A stretch of DNA of 64,000 nucleotides. It comes from Dicyema japonicum. Taxonomy: Eukaryota > Dicyemida > Rhombozoa > Dicyemidae. The stretch's first letter is position 1. The number at the start of each line of letters is the position of its first letter. The DNA lies in assembly GCA_011109175.1 (NCBI GenBank), contig RDEW01000024.1:329005-393004 (forward strand). Direction: 5' to 3'. A program made the position numbers and the translations under genes. Shown in pieces: positions 47,450-58,249 of this stretch. Under the pieces are notes generated by a model. That model had not been told where the DNA came from. It worked only from the letters and a program-made list of their open reading frames with translations, and ran no database searches.

Positions 47450-47960
47450 TAATCAAACGTGGTATACAGCTTTCTTCTCTGCTGATGCTAGCCGCTCCTG
47501 CAGAGAGTCACAAGTCATCTTCTCAATCCTTTCAGTATCCTCATCCATTTTCCTTTTCAGGTCTTCCATCATAGAGGGCACAATCAGTTCTTCACGTTCT
47601 TTTAGCCTCTTCTTCGCACCATTAATTTCCTCAACTTTAATATGGAAGTACACCATTAGTTCATCCCTCTGAGTGTCTCAATATTCCAAATAAAGGAGTT
47701 AGCATATTCAATAATTTGCTTTAACAACTGCCAGTCCTCATTCTACTTTAAATCAGGAGTCATTTTAATTTGGCGTATTTTCTTAGTCCCTATATATTCT
47801 TGTACTGTCATGCATACTACTTGAATACCTCTTATAATATCTTATTGATATTCTATAATATTCTGAAATTTCATCTAAGGCTATTCTGCTACTCACATTC
47901 TCGGAGCACTCATATACAAGTTCCTCCAGCTGTCATATTTTTTCAGTATATGTTGGTATT
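47450..47960 (-). CDS. Possible multi-exon coiled-coil gene, partial
   Basis: The minus frame 47656-47453 is strongly charged and helical: VEEINGAKKRLKEREELIVP, then SMMEDLKRKMDEDTERIEKM and SLQERLASAEKKAVYHV. Extending it upstream by one frame gives RDELMVYFHIK. Further upstream are DWQLLKQIIEYANSFIWNIE, EYIGTKKIRQIKMTPDLK and QLEELVYECSEN, the last followed by GTGAGTAGC...CCTTAG (22 nt), a consensus-like donor and acceptor. Frames change between pieces, so several tiny introns or indels are needed. No family recognised; the coding-like codon pattern is the main support. Confidence 0.35.
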
Positions 47961-48280
47961 TTAATATATTGAGGGTTTCTTCTACCATTTTTAGAGTTTC
48001 TGGTTTCAAGGTCTCGCACGTGTTTTTTTAACTGTTAAGCATTTGTAGTGAATTTTTTGGAGACATAACTATAATAGACTCACTCGTGGAGGGTTAGGTT
48101 CATATATGCTAATGTGATTACTTCCATTCCTGCCTTAGTGAGTGAGCACGTAATTAGTCCGGTGTAAAAGGAAGGAGTGGTTTGTTAGCGACACAAAACG
48201 ACCATGCTGCTTACATTATTATTAATATTATTAACCCAAGAACACCAATAGTTAATTTAATTATTAAATTAATTAAGTGA
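47961..48280. other. Unassigned spacer
   Basis: AT-rich. Nothing recognised. Confidence 0.3.
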
Positions 48281-48290
48281 TCTCGAAGGC

Positions 48291-48652
48291 AAAACAGAAC
48301 CATTATCCATGGAAATCAGAAGATCGAGATGGAGACTGTTCGGTCACATTCTGAAGATGGACCTGGATCTCCCGGCAAATCACGTAATAGATGAATATTT
48401 CATGGAAAAACAAAATCATTCCGAGGAAGGCCTAGAACAACCTTACCTATCATGCTAATGAAGACCTAAAAGCCATAGACAGGGAGTTGAAAACAATGGA
48501 TGACCTCGATGAACTAAGAGATCTTGCGAAACGGAGAGGCCTTTGGATGCGATTGGTGCAAAGGGTGGCCGGCGCGGCACAAGGGAACCTTAATTGACTT
48601 TTGTTTTTTTATGTGTTCTCGGCAGTGCTCTCGGCAGTGCTGATAATAATAA
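48291..48652 (+). mobile_element. Short LINE-tail element with 10-bp target duplication
   Basis: 362 bp beginning AAAACAGAACC. It encodes only the family tail (RSRWRLFGHILKMDLDLP in one frame, FRGRPRTTLPI and a DDLDELRDLAKRRGLW block in others) and ends with TTCTCGGCAGTGCT, the GCAGTGCT unit being doubled, plus TAA repeats. TCTCGAAGGC flanks it at 48281-48290 and 48653-48662. A second copy at 60440-60800 begins at exactly the same base, which is unusual for random 5' truncation. Confidence 0.8.
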
Positions 48653-48662
48653 TCTCGAAGGC

Positions 48663-49215
48663 CTCAATCAGAATTCTCATTTTCTCCTCGTGCGCCTTCT
48701 GGAATCCAACACAACTAATCTGTGAGCGGGGTGGTTTCGGAATAAGAATTGGAGATGTATACCCTTCTCATAAGACACGTCGTGGCTGTGTATTGTTGAG
48801 AGTTCACTGCTTGCACAGAGTAGCAAATCCCTTTACATTTTGTTGGATAAGGTCTTCAAGTGATGAATGTATTAGTTTTTATAGTTTCCCGAGATTAGTA
48901 ATAGAAGTGGCTGTTAAAGCCTAAATGTCCCGGATTCTTTGTTTGTTCGTCCAGGACAGATTGATTCCTCATGACGTACAGGCATAGCTGACAGATGGTT
49001 CAATGACTGTTTGATGTCTCATGAACTCCGGATACGTCATTAATCTATGACTGGGAGATTATATTTGAAGTACCTGTGAAATTAATCTCGTGGAACTGTG
49101 GGATATCCAACTGACAATATCAATGGAACCAATAATAATTAGTAATAATAAGGCAAATTTCCACCTATCTAACATATATAGTTAGTTTCCAATCAAATTC
49201 AATAAAACAGTGAAG
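48663..49215. other. Unassigned spacer
   Basis: No recognisable gene. The frame 48601-48924 starts inside the LINE tail and is not a gene. Confidence 0.3.
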
Positions 49216-49219
49216 AATA

Positions 49220-49441
49220 CTACAATATACAACTAAAATGGTTATACCACTCCATATAGTTTAGAGGTTCAAGAATCTTACTCTTTATTCTGTTTACATT
49301 TAATTGTACTATCCTAGTTGGTGCAGGATTTTGATTAACATCTCTACATAAACATAGTTCTTCCTTGTTGGTACATCTAAAATGGATAGAAAACGCTAAG
49401 CTCCCTTCTGTCAAATATAAAACGTCAACGGGGATCCACAT
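49220..49441 (-). pseudogene. LINE 5' fragment with a degenerate 2A-like motif
   Basis: 73-codon minus frame. LCLCRDVNQNPAP (coding positions 49319-49342 for DVNQNPAP) resembles the ribosome-skipping consensus D-V/I-E-x-N-P-G-P with glycine changed to alanine, and is followed by TRIVQLNVNRIKSKILEPLN, the usual start of a LINE endonuclease domain ('i.q.NvrgirsK..eL'). 2A-like sequences at this position are known from several LINEs. The frame ends soon after and the rest of the endonuclease is absent. The intact DNA transposon begins 25 bp upstream of this frame's first codon. Confidence 0.55.
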
Positions 49442-49465
49442 TACATTTTTTGTAATTTCTATTTA

Positions 49466-49669
49466 CAGGGTTTTCCTATTTATTTAATAACTTTGTCATA
49501 AAATTTAATAACTTTGTCAAAAAATTTAATAACTTTGTCAAAAAATTTAATAACTTTGTCATAAAATTTAATAACTTTGTCAAAATGTTTAATAATTCGT
49601 CAAAATACTTAATAACTTTGTCAAAATGTTTAATAACTTTGTCAAAATGTTTAATAACTTTGTCAAGGG
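49466..49669 (+). repeat. Left terminal array of 21-bp repeats
   Basis: Nine units of about 21 bp with core TTTAATAACTTTGTCA and a variable A-rich or AATG end. One unit carries a distinctive change (TTTAATAATTCGTCA, one base shorter). The 21-bp period equals two helical turns, so repeated protein-binding sites would all face the same side (inference). The apparent 72-codon frame through it is a repeat artefact. Confidence 0.9.
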
Positions 49670-49720
49670 TCAAATTAAAAGAAACCAATTTCATAATTAA
49701 TTGAAAAAAACAACTATAAA

Positions 49721-50771
49721 TTAAAATTCTTCATAAGCCAATGCTTTAACTAAATAGCTCCGCATGTGGCTATACAAATTATTGCACACATCTGATGGAA
49801 TTTCTCCGATGTTTTGGATTGCGTTTATTAATTCCTCAGAGTTCTTACAATTTTTCTTTTTGATGTTATTTTTCCAAACAGAAAAAAACTCTTCAATTGG
49901 ATTGAGTTGAGGAGTATAAGGAGGCAAAAAATACAATTCATACCCTATACACGTTAAAAATTAATTGGATACCAGTTCCGAATACAACATTTTTTAATTG
50001 CTCGCTCTTGTGAATTGATGCATTGTCACATATCAATACCATGTCTTAAATATAATATATAACCATACTTTTTTTCCCTGCATGTTCAAGCTTATAATTA
50101 AGCTGTATTACAAAATCAATGAACGTCTCTGCGCGATAAGGGGAGGAATTGATTTCGTAATGTAAAAGGCCGTCCACAGAAATAGCAGCACAAATAGAAA
50201 AATTTTTCTCTCTTATGTTTCTAATACATTTTTTCGGAGTAACTCCTTTTATAGATCTTCCAAATTTGGATCTCATCGAACAATTGACTCCCATTTCGTC
50301 TATAAAAATAAGCCGTTGATTATCAATTTCAATTATTTTTCTGGCAAATCTATATCTTTCTTCCATATTTATTGTAGAATTTCTCGCCATAGGTACAAAT
50401 TGAATCTTTTTAAAACTATATCCAAATGTATCTAGCGTCCTATTTATTGTCGATAAAGAGACATTTTTTCTTTGCACATCAAATAAAGAATTTTTTAAAT
50501 TTTTCAGAGTAAATGAAGCATCTTCTTCAATTTTTTTAGTCAAAAATAAGATGTCCGATGAATTAAGTTTTTTCTTTCGTCCACAATTATTTTTTGTTGA
50601 AGCAAAACTTCCTGTATTTTTGTATTTTTTGACGATAGAAACAACTGTCTGATAGTTAATACAGATGTCTTCGCTTATTTTTGAATAAGCCAACCCTGCT
50701 TCATATTTATTTATAATAAGTTTTCGGTTATCCTCGGATACAGTAGTATTTTTGTTTTTGTAACTATTCAT
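49721..50771 (-). CDS. DD34E transposase, 332 aa, with two ultrashort introns
   Basis: Cuts and reinserts the element. Exons (minus): 50771-50069, 50044-49973, 49944-49721, totalling 999 nt. Introns: 50068-50045 (24 nt, GTATGG...TTTAAG) and 49972-49945 (28 nt, GTATCC...TGTATAG). N-terminal helix-turn-helix: VSEDNRKLIINKYEAGLAYS and CINYQTVVSIVKKYKNTG, then GRKKKLN. Catalytic residues: D in RLIFIDEMGVN; D in MVLICDNASIHKS (after the first intron); E in PPYTPQLNPIEEFFSVW (after the second). The spacing between the last two is 34 residues. Without splicing, the frame stops at codon 242. Start chosen as the first ATG upstream of the HTH. Alternative: the segments are small inserts and the gene is dead, but both have GT..AG ends and restore conserved motifs exactly. 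Confidence 0.85.
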
Positions 50772-50907
50772 TTAATTCAATTTGCGCTAAAATTTGTATT
50801 TATAGGAACTTAATAATCCAAATAAATATAAATAATGATCTAATAAATATAAATAATGATCTCAAAAATATAAATAATAATCCCAAAAATATAAATAATA
50901 ATCTTTA

Positions 50908-51060
50908 CAAAGTTATTAACATTTTGACAAAGTTATTAAAAATTTTAACAAAGTTATTAAGTATTTTGACGAATTATTAAACATTTTGACAAAGTTATTA
51001 AATTTTTGACAAAGTTATTAAATTTTATGACAAAGTTATTAAATAAATAGGAAAACCCTG
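50908..51060 (-). repeat. Right terminal array of 21-bp repeats
   Basis: About seven units, mirror image of the left array in the same order, including the distinctive TTTAATAATTCGTCA unit at the fourth instead of sixth place. Two units are therefore missing or extra relative to the left end. Confidence 0.9.
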
Positions 51061-51219
51061 TATAATTAAATACTATAATTATATTAATAATTATGTTAAA
51101 TAGATTTAAAAAATAGCTTTAAATTTTTAAAACCAATTTATTACAACTGCTGCTTTTTGTTTTTAAAAAAAGCACTTATTTTACTGCTTTTGAGGATCGG
51201 ATTCTTAAGATTTAACCCC

Positions 51220-51385
51220 ACGTTCCCAAAACTTTTTGGGGTACGCATTTTCCCACATGTTACACCTTCAGAGTTGGCATACTTGTCTAAACCTTAGGTC
51301 CACCAGAGACCAGATAATCAGAGTTTAAGTTTTTTCAATTTTTGATAAACATAACGCCTGTCAATTGGGGTACCTCAATGCTATT
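51220..51385 (+). repeat. Dispersed repeat, copy 2
   Basis: Partner of 1180-1345; CCAAAACTTTTTGGGGTACG, CATACTTGTCTAAACCT and TTCAATTTTTGAT are recognisable. Confidence 0.5.
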
Positions 51386-52890
51386 TTCCAAAAACTTTCA
51401 CTTTATATTTTCTATGTTTTAACACAAGTTCCCAGACATGGTCAATGGGGAACAACTCACGTAGGTCAAAAATCATAATTTATTTTTTTTCAATCTCACA
51501 ATATGCTCTTTCTTATAACAAATGCAATGCTTCTTGCACATGTCTTGTTGATCGAGTATTCGGAAGATCCGCAGGATCTATTCGATCACCTCCTGCGGAT
51601 CATTGAATTCTTTAAATCCTCTTTCCACCATGGTGTTGAAGACTTTGGCCCAGGCAACATGGCTCAGCTAAAAGTTCGAAGATTTCCCAACTTTGCACAG
51701 TCCCCTTCATAACGATTGCGGCGCGTTCCAGGAAAATACACTTGGATTTAAAAGTCACTCAAAGGTACCTCATCCTCTATGACGCTAAACGTGTGGGGCT
51801 TAACAACGACCCTAATGGAATTCGTCTAAACAAACTAGATCGGCATCTTTATGCATCATGTAGTTAGTTCTGACTTCCAAGAAGCAGGGGATCGACTTCT
51901 TCGCTCCATGGTATTGTCTTGGTAATGCCAAACATTGTAGAACGTCCACTACACATTCAGAAATAGCGCTACCGAGCATTGTTTCAGCCTTTTTGGTTGC
52001 GAATCTTTAAAGGTCAATTTCCAGAGGTAGTCGTGTACCACAATGTCTGGCCCATAGTGGTTGGCTAGCACCGAGATCAGATAACACTGTCTATCTTGAT
52101 TTGGACCCTATTGTTCTATACTACAGATTGCACTTTATGAATCCGCAACTTTCTGGTGTGCGAATGCCATACTTATAGCATAGTAGAAGACTTTTTGCTA
52201 CCTCGTTATTATCTGTGAAGCAGACAAATCTGTTCAAATATTTCCAATCACAAATCGACAACAATCTTTCATGAAACTCTGAGAAATCGCTGTCCGCAGA
52301 ATAGACCCAATTCCACAGTTTTTTCCTAGTGCATATGGGTAGAAAAGAAAATCAGAAACATCACCGAAAAGCATCTAGTTGATGAAAAGAAGGATTCTCC
52401 CTGAAGTATGGTCCAAGATATCCTAAAGTGTCGGTATATCGAAATCATAACTTTGATTGGTAAACGTAATTTTTATATTGTGTGACTTAAATCACTAAGC
52501 TATAACACTTCCAGAAACAAAATAACACTAAAAGGCATGTTTTAAATTAAATTAAAAAAATTTGGTTGGTAGTTTGGTCACTGGTGGAATGTTCCGTAGA
52601 TTTTGTGAGTTATTTGATCTTAGAGCACATAATTAGTTTATTTAACCATTCTTTAATGGTGGTCTTGAAGTTACATAAGTAATAATATATGTAAAAAATG
52701 ACACGTGGCTCATCTATGTAGAGGCGTTTTTTACTTGAATTGTTAGAATAGAGTTTCAACCTCCTATCCAGCATCATGGAGGAGGAGATTGTGTTTTATC
52801 CTGCTTCTTTGCTGGGGAGACGTCGACGAAAATCTTTGACAAGATCTCATCATAATGCAAGTTAACTCTAATGAAATCAAGACGAATATT
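51386..52890. other. Unassigned, with coding-like traces on the minus strand
   Basis: Minus-strand pieces such as KKAETMLGSAISECVVDVLQ and WAKVFNTMVERGFKEFNDPQ look like decayed protein but lack a recognisable motif. They may derive from a LINE or a host gene. No RNA gene or terminal repeat seen. Confidence 0.3.
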
Positions 52891-52899
52891 ACCGAACTA

Positions 52900-53720
52900 T
52901 AACGCTTTAACTTCAGCATTCTGTAGATATCGCTATTTTCGAGCCAAACTCCTCATGCCCCCGTTACTACCGCCTGGGTACTCAAGCGATTCATTTGGAT
53001 AGAAAATACGATTATCTGTATGCTAAAAAACAAGTGGAGAATATTATAATATGTGGAGATCTCAACGCCAAATGTCTTCAATGGCAGACTACTCAATTAG
53101 CCGACAAAAAAGTAATCTAATTTTTGACTCTTTAGAAAGCCTAAATCTCCCGAACATTTAACACTGCGAAGAAATCATAATCAACTTCACTCGGCTTGTC
53201 CATTCTTCCTCAAAGATCAAGATTGTCCACTAATTTCCTGGAACGTCTCCCAAGAATTCCATAGTGATCATACTCCATTTATACTAAGTTACGCCATTTC
53301 AAAACCCCACACGGAGACAAAACAACATTAATGAATTACAAAAAAGCCAGACTTGCTAAATTCCAAGCAATTTGCTCACCGTACCGTAATTGAATTTTTA
53401 CATTTAATTCTATCGACATGAGATTGAATCATCTAAATAGTTTTGTCGCTAGAAAAAAAAGCTATCATCTTTCGGGCAGTGTATAAATACATAATACTAC
53501 GAGGGTCGTGAGATCAAAATCAAGTCTACTCTAAAATGTTATCGTCAAGGATCGCTTTACAATTTATTCTTAGTCGAAGTATCCTGTCCGAGAGGGCTTG
53601 ATTCAACGTTTCTAACATATGTTGACAATTTAATTATTGCTAGCTGAGACAGTTACGTGGATCTGCAAAATCAAAACATTATTCACACCTAATCGCTATA
53701 AGGTATGCTGACTTCGATTC
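52900..53720 (+). pseudogene. Decayed LINE: endonuclease and RT pieces
   Basis: IIICGDLNAKCLQWQTTQ at about 53040-53090 is the endonuclease G-D-x-N-A-K block. Later, near 53545-53640, GSLYNLFLVEVSCPRGLDST with FLTYVDNLIIAS is the RT active-site region with Y-A-D-D changed to Y-V-D-N (53618-53629). The two are too close for a complete element, so the middle is deleted. Closest in style to 18340-19130. Confidence 0.65.
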
Positions 53721-53778
53721 ATGTTGTGAATCTTTCGACTACTTTCCATAATTGCTCATATAAATGTTAGATTATATA

Positions 53779-55040
53779 CAGTAAAGTCTCTCGAATCCGC
53801 AAATTCTTAAATTCGCCACTTCTTTTAATTTTAAATAACTTTTAAAATAAACTTATTAACACGTTGTCATTATTTATCGTTGTTTTCTTAAAACGTAACT
53901 GTACACGATTAAAAAAACAAACAAAAAATTGCCATTTTAAAGTTTATTGAATCGAATATTGAATTACCTATTAAAATTTCAGAAATTTTTTTTCCAAAAA
54001 ATATATTTCTCGTAGATTTATTTATGATCTGAGAAATAAAAGCAGATCTGAATATATGTTGAATAACTTACGATCTGACACTTCTCGCAAAGAATATTAA
54101 AAGTTAGTTTCAGTCATGTTATGTACCAATTTGGACAGTACAGATAACGAACACCCTTACTAATTGGGATGTTTAAAAATCCTAGATGTTTCAATAATTT
54201 TATATTAAAAAATATGTCACATATTCTAATTCAAAAAAGCATTGATGGATAGCCGAATTTTTAATCAATTTCTTTTGAAATATGAATTAGAATTTCTTTT
54301 GTTGATCAATGTTCTGCACATAAGGTGAATATCAAAAATTTACAGTATGTTTTGGTTGAATTAAGCAAATTGAAGTAATATATCTACCAGCGAATACAAC
54401 GTCGTTTTGCAACCACTAGATCAGGGTATAATCAAATAGTAAAATGCAATTACAATTTTCTTAAATTTTCTAATATTATTCAAAAAATTGAAGATGGGAT
54501 AAATCCCTATTGTGCATACAAAAATTAAAGTTAAAAGATGCAATATTCTTTCATATTATGCTTGAACAAGATAGATAGTTCTTTAATATTCAAATGCTTC
54601 ACACACGCAAAATGGATTCGAAACATTGAAAATATTATGAAAACCCTGTATTGAAAAATTACGAATATATTCTAGACAAAATTAACATACTAGATCCTTT
54701 AGAAGAGAAACTTTTATATTGATTACAATGAAAATGAAGAAATTGATTTGAATGATTTGAGAACATAGAAAAAGAATTTGATGGTGAAGAGCCCATTGAA
54801 GAAAGTCGGAAAAGTGTAAATATAAGCGATACTTTTCTAGCCTTAAATAAATTAAAAGAATTCTATAATCAAGAAAAATTCCTTAATGTCGAAAATCTTG
54901 AGTCTATTGAAAAGATTGGTACTTCAATGATCCAAAAAAGAAGCAAATCAAAACTTGGAGGAGAGACATCGTTACTAAATTTCACAAAAAATATTGAGAT
55001 AGTTTGTCGTGGAAACGAATATCTCATTATATTCTAGGGA
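53779..55040 (+). mobile_element. Tigger-like (pogo superfamily) transposon, decayed
   Basis: Left end TA then CAGTAAAGTCTCTCGAATCC, typical of Tigger/pogo termini. Inside, in shifted frames: a KNCHFK-like N-terminal stretch, a WMDS...IFNQFLLKY block, VDQCSAHKVNIKNLQYVLVE (54301 on), LPANTTS (54384) with LQPLDQGIIK, and later TFLALNKLKEFYNQEKFLNV with ENLESIEKIG. This is the DDE_1 order, with the catalytic D in DQCSAH. The right terminus was not identified, probably decayed near 55030. It differs clearly from the pogo element at 12096. Confidence 0.75.
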
Positions 55041-56929
55041 CTTTGACCAAAACCCCATAAAAGAGTGTCCTCGATAGACGCAGATCAAACTTTCAAATTC
55101 CATTTACCTCACAAAATGCTTCTCTTTCATAAATTAAATAATTTATTAACAACTGCAAATAATAGAAATTGAGAATCATCGATGAAAAAAGTTAGATAAA
55201 TATTCAGTTACAATTGACATATTTTAGTCGACCTGAAATCTCATATAACCAAGTGTCAGATTGTTGATGTAGCGGGATTCCTTGCAGGATTGTATGATGA
55301 TTCCTGATTAAATAGAGTTAGAATATTTAGGTCGTCCTTTCAATGTTATTACCTCTTTCGGTAAGATTTTCTGCCTTGCATAACCACAAAAGACTTTCTC
55401 CCTTTTCTATTGGATCCTCCTACACTGTGGTGGTGTCAAATCACACGCACATATCCCTTGACGTTTTCTGAGAAATTGATGAAAATCCATAACTTATAGC
55501 CTTAAACTCTACGATAGAATATCAGGTGTATCAATATTGTCCCTTATTCAATAAAATAACTTTTAAAACCCTATCCATAACATATGAACGACATTCAAAA
55601 ATTATATTAACTTATCCCAAGATAATAAAATATTATTTTAATTCTTAATTTGACATATTTAAAACTATGTTAAGAATTCTACGTTGTAGCCACGTGTTAT
55701 CATGTCTCTCAATTCTAAGTTAAATCAATGTTGAAGACATCTAGTTATTTCCTTGAGAACTAGAGCTAAAAGCTATTTAATAAATTAATATTATTTAAAA
55801 TTCAATAATAACAAGTCAACAACTAACTCTAATTTAAGTTCTCAGGCACGTGAATTAGTATCTTCGTACGTAGCTCGTCCATTGGAGGTAACATATTACT
55901 GCTTGGATGGATTACATACGATGGAAATGAATAGGAATATGACTATAGTAGAATCAAGTTACTGACTCAAACATTGAATATGAATTGGCTGCATTTTAAT
56001 ATCAAATGATGATGGTCTTCTCCCGTCGATCCACTAAAGGATCTGATGATAGGTTTGAGATTGGAAATTTTTATCGTTACCATTATTAAAAAACAATGTA
56101 TAATAATCATATTCTGCAAACATTTTATTTGAAATCGCGAGCATTTAGGGGACATCACAAATTTTCCTGATGTGAGTTGCATTCATATAATTAAAGCCAA
56201 TAGAATTATCTGTAGCAATATTTGACTCAATTTAACGTGTTCTGTTAATATAAGGAAGAACAATCAATATTCTATTATAACGATGATGTCCGCTATATGG
56301 TATTTTAGGGAATGATATAAAAATATTGGATTGTTGTATAAGAATTTGGAAAATGAAACAGTAACTCGTATGTGAATATATTAAATCGTAGAATTCTAGT
56401 TATTGAAGGAATACAGCTTTATTAGAAGTTACCAAAATAATTGAGCGTTGACCATTTTGATAACAGCCAGATTAAATTCAATAACAAAAAATACGACAGA
56501 ATATTCCACTAAAGATATATCAATAGCTGATGTATTATTGTTAAATTGGTTAACCACCTAAAAATAAAAGTAACCAATTTTTAATATTTATATTAGATAA
56601 TTTTATTTTTCTTAATTATCTTCTAAATTAATAATTTTTTAAAAACTGAAGTTGATCACTTGATATTTGGAGAACCGTTAAGGATTTATAGGTCAAAATT
56701 AGGAATACAATTCCATAAAATTGCTTCAATCCTTAATCCAGGTCAATGATGAATGAAGTGAGATGAAAATTATTTTAAAATCTGACAATAAATTAATAAA
56801 AAATTAATTGATATTTAGTTTTAATGAAAAGTTAAATAGGTAAAATGGAAAAAATGACCTTAAGTTAAATAGGTCAAATTTTTTCATCGACCTGGGGGAC
56901 TTCCAAAACCGAACTACTTGTAAAGATTC

Positions 56930-57300
56930 TATCCACCGAAGACAACTTAGATCCTTACTAGGATGAACTGGCCAACAAGAATAAACAAGGAATCACTTAT
57001 ATAAGAGATGTTGTAGAGTCCACAGAGTCTCAAAATTATTGATATGCGTTGGAAGCTATTTGGACATATCTTGAGAAAGGACTTGGATGCTCCACCTAAT
57101 AAAGCAATGGAGAATACTTCATGAGAAATAAAACGTGTTTATGTGGACGTCTCGTGTTACACTACAAGAAACAATTGATGGAGATCTAAAGCATGTGAAC
57201 AAATGTCTAAGAAATGGAGACGATCTGGACGAGTTGAGGAAACTCTATACGATCAGGGTAATTGAAAGAGGTTGGTCTGAAGATTGTTTCGATGCTGCAC
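56930..57300 (+). pseudogene. APE LINE tail inside block B, unit 1
   Basis: Counterpart of 41890-42325, with CGRLVLHYKKQ-type frames broken further by small deletions. GDDLDELRKLYTIR remains recognisable. Confidence 0.6.
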
Positions 57301-57399
57301 GAGTGAAATTATAACTGTTATGGTTTACTCATGCTGCTTAAAAATATGTCAAGTTTGAATTTAACCTATTATTTTATCCACAGGGTAATTGATATAAAT

Positions 57400-57558
57400 T
57401 ATATAGATTATGAAGGTATCCCCATTTTCTGTGTTTCTTTTATGTTCAACAACATCATTGCTCTATCTGTATCAGGTAGCATCTATTGCTTGGACAGCAC
57501 TAAAGGGATAATTTGTCTCACAACTGCATGTTATCGTGGGATATTAGAAAGTCCCTAG
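57400..57558 (+). pseudogene. WD40-like exon fragment
   Basis: After a CACAG acceptor-like site (57381-57385), the frame reads VIDINYIDYEGIPIFCVSFM, then FNNIIALSVSGSIYCLDSTK. It resembles one WD40 blade, and in particular the striatin blade containing 'GIP.SVDF...MV.SF', which is missing from the gene at 46096-47190. A second, damaged copy lies at 57990-58165, and block A retains only its edges. A beta-propeller of another type is possible. Confidence 0.35.
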
Positions 57559-57584
57559 TTCTGTGACCTGGGAAATATTAGTTG

Positions 57585-57880
57585 TACGGGTCCACAGAGT
57601 CTCAAAATTATTGTTATGCGTTGGAAGATATTTGGACATATCTTTAGAATGGAGTTGGCTGCTCTAACCGGCATAGCAATGGAGAATACTTCATGAGAAA
57701 TAAAACGTGTTTATGTGGACGTCTCGTGTTACACTAAAAGAAACAATTTATGGAGATCTAAAGCATGTGAACAAAAGTCTAAGAAATGGAGACGAGCTGA
57801 ACGAGTTGAGGAAACTCTATACGATCAAGGACGTTGAAAGAAGTTGGTTCTGAAGATTGTTTCGAGTGCTGCACGAGTGA
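57585..57880 (+). pseudogene. APE LINE tail inside block B, unit 2
   Basis: Second unit of the internal duplication, nearly identical to the block A copy from TGTACGGGTCCACAGAGTCT onward. Not coding. Confidence 0.6.
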
Positions 57881-58249
57881 AATTATAACTGTTATGGTTC
57901 TACTCATGCTGCTTAAAAATATTCAGGTTTTGAATTAATTAACCTATTATTTTATTTTCACAGGGCAATTCGATATAAATTATATATTATGATGGTATCC
58001 CTTCATTTTCTGTGCTTTTTTCTATGTTAAGAGATTCTTCCATCTGTCTAAGGAAGCACCTATTGCTTGGACAGCACGAAAGGGGATAGTTTTTATTACA
58101 ACTGCATGTTCTCGTTGGATATTAGAAGGTCCCTACCTCTGTGACATGGGAAACATTAGTCATTAACTATTAACAACTTTCTCAGTGTACTCAGGTTTAA
58201 TAAAAATAAAGGAACATCGAAGAATAAACACTGACATACAAAAATTTTC

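Larger units (their letters stand above)
49466..51060 (-). mobile_element. Apparently intact DD34E (Tc1/IS630-like) transposon, 1595 bp
   Basis: Ends are CAGGGTTTTCCTATTTATTT and its perfect reverse complement, flanked by TA at 49464-49465 and 51061-51062, as expected for Tc1/mariner-type targets. Both ends continue as arrays of about 21-bp repeats (204 bp left, 153 bp right). Between them is one minus-strand transposase gene that becomes fully open after removing two tiny introns. There are no other disabling lesions I can see. A further four-copy repeat of ATATAAATAATGATC-type units lies at 50820-50905 between the transposase start and the right array. Confidence 0.9.

Noticed and set aside
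49476-49694. 72-codon frame with repeated FDKVIKH and LLNFLTK units
   Set aside because: It is the translation of the 21-bp terminal repeat array; the period is a multiple of three, which keeps the frame open.
50820-50905. CRISPR-like short regular repeats
   Set aside because: Four imperfect AT-rich units inside a eukaryotic DNA transposon, without distinct spacers.
54636-54650. GAAAACCCTGTA as a right end of a DD34E element
   Set aside because: No repeat array next to it and it lies inside the Tigger-like element; a 12-bp match can occur by chance.
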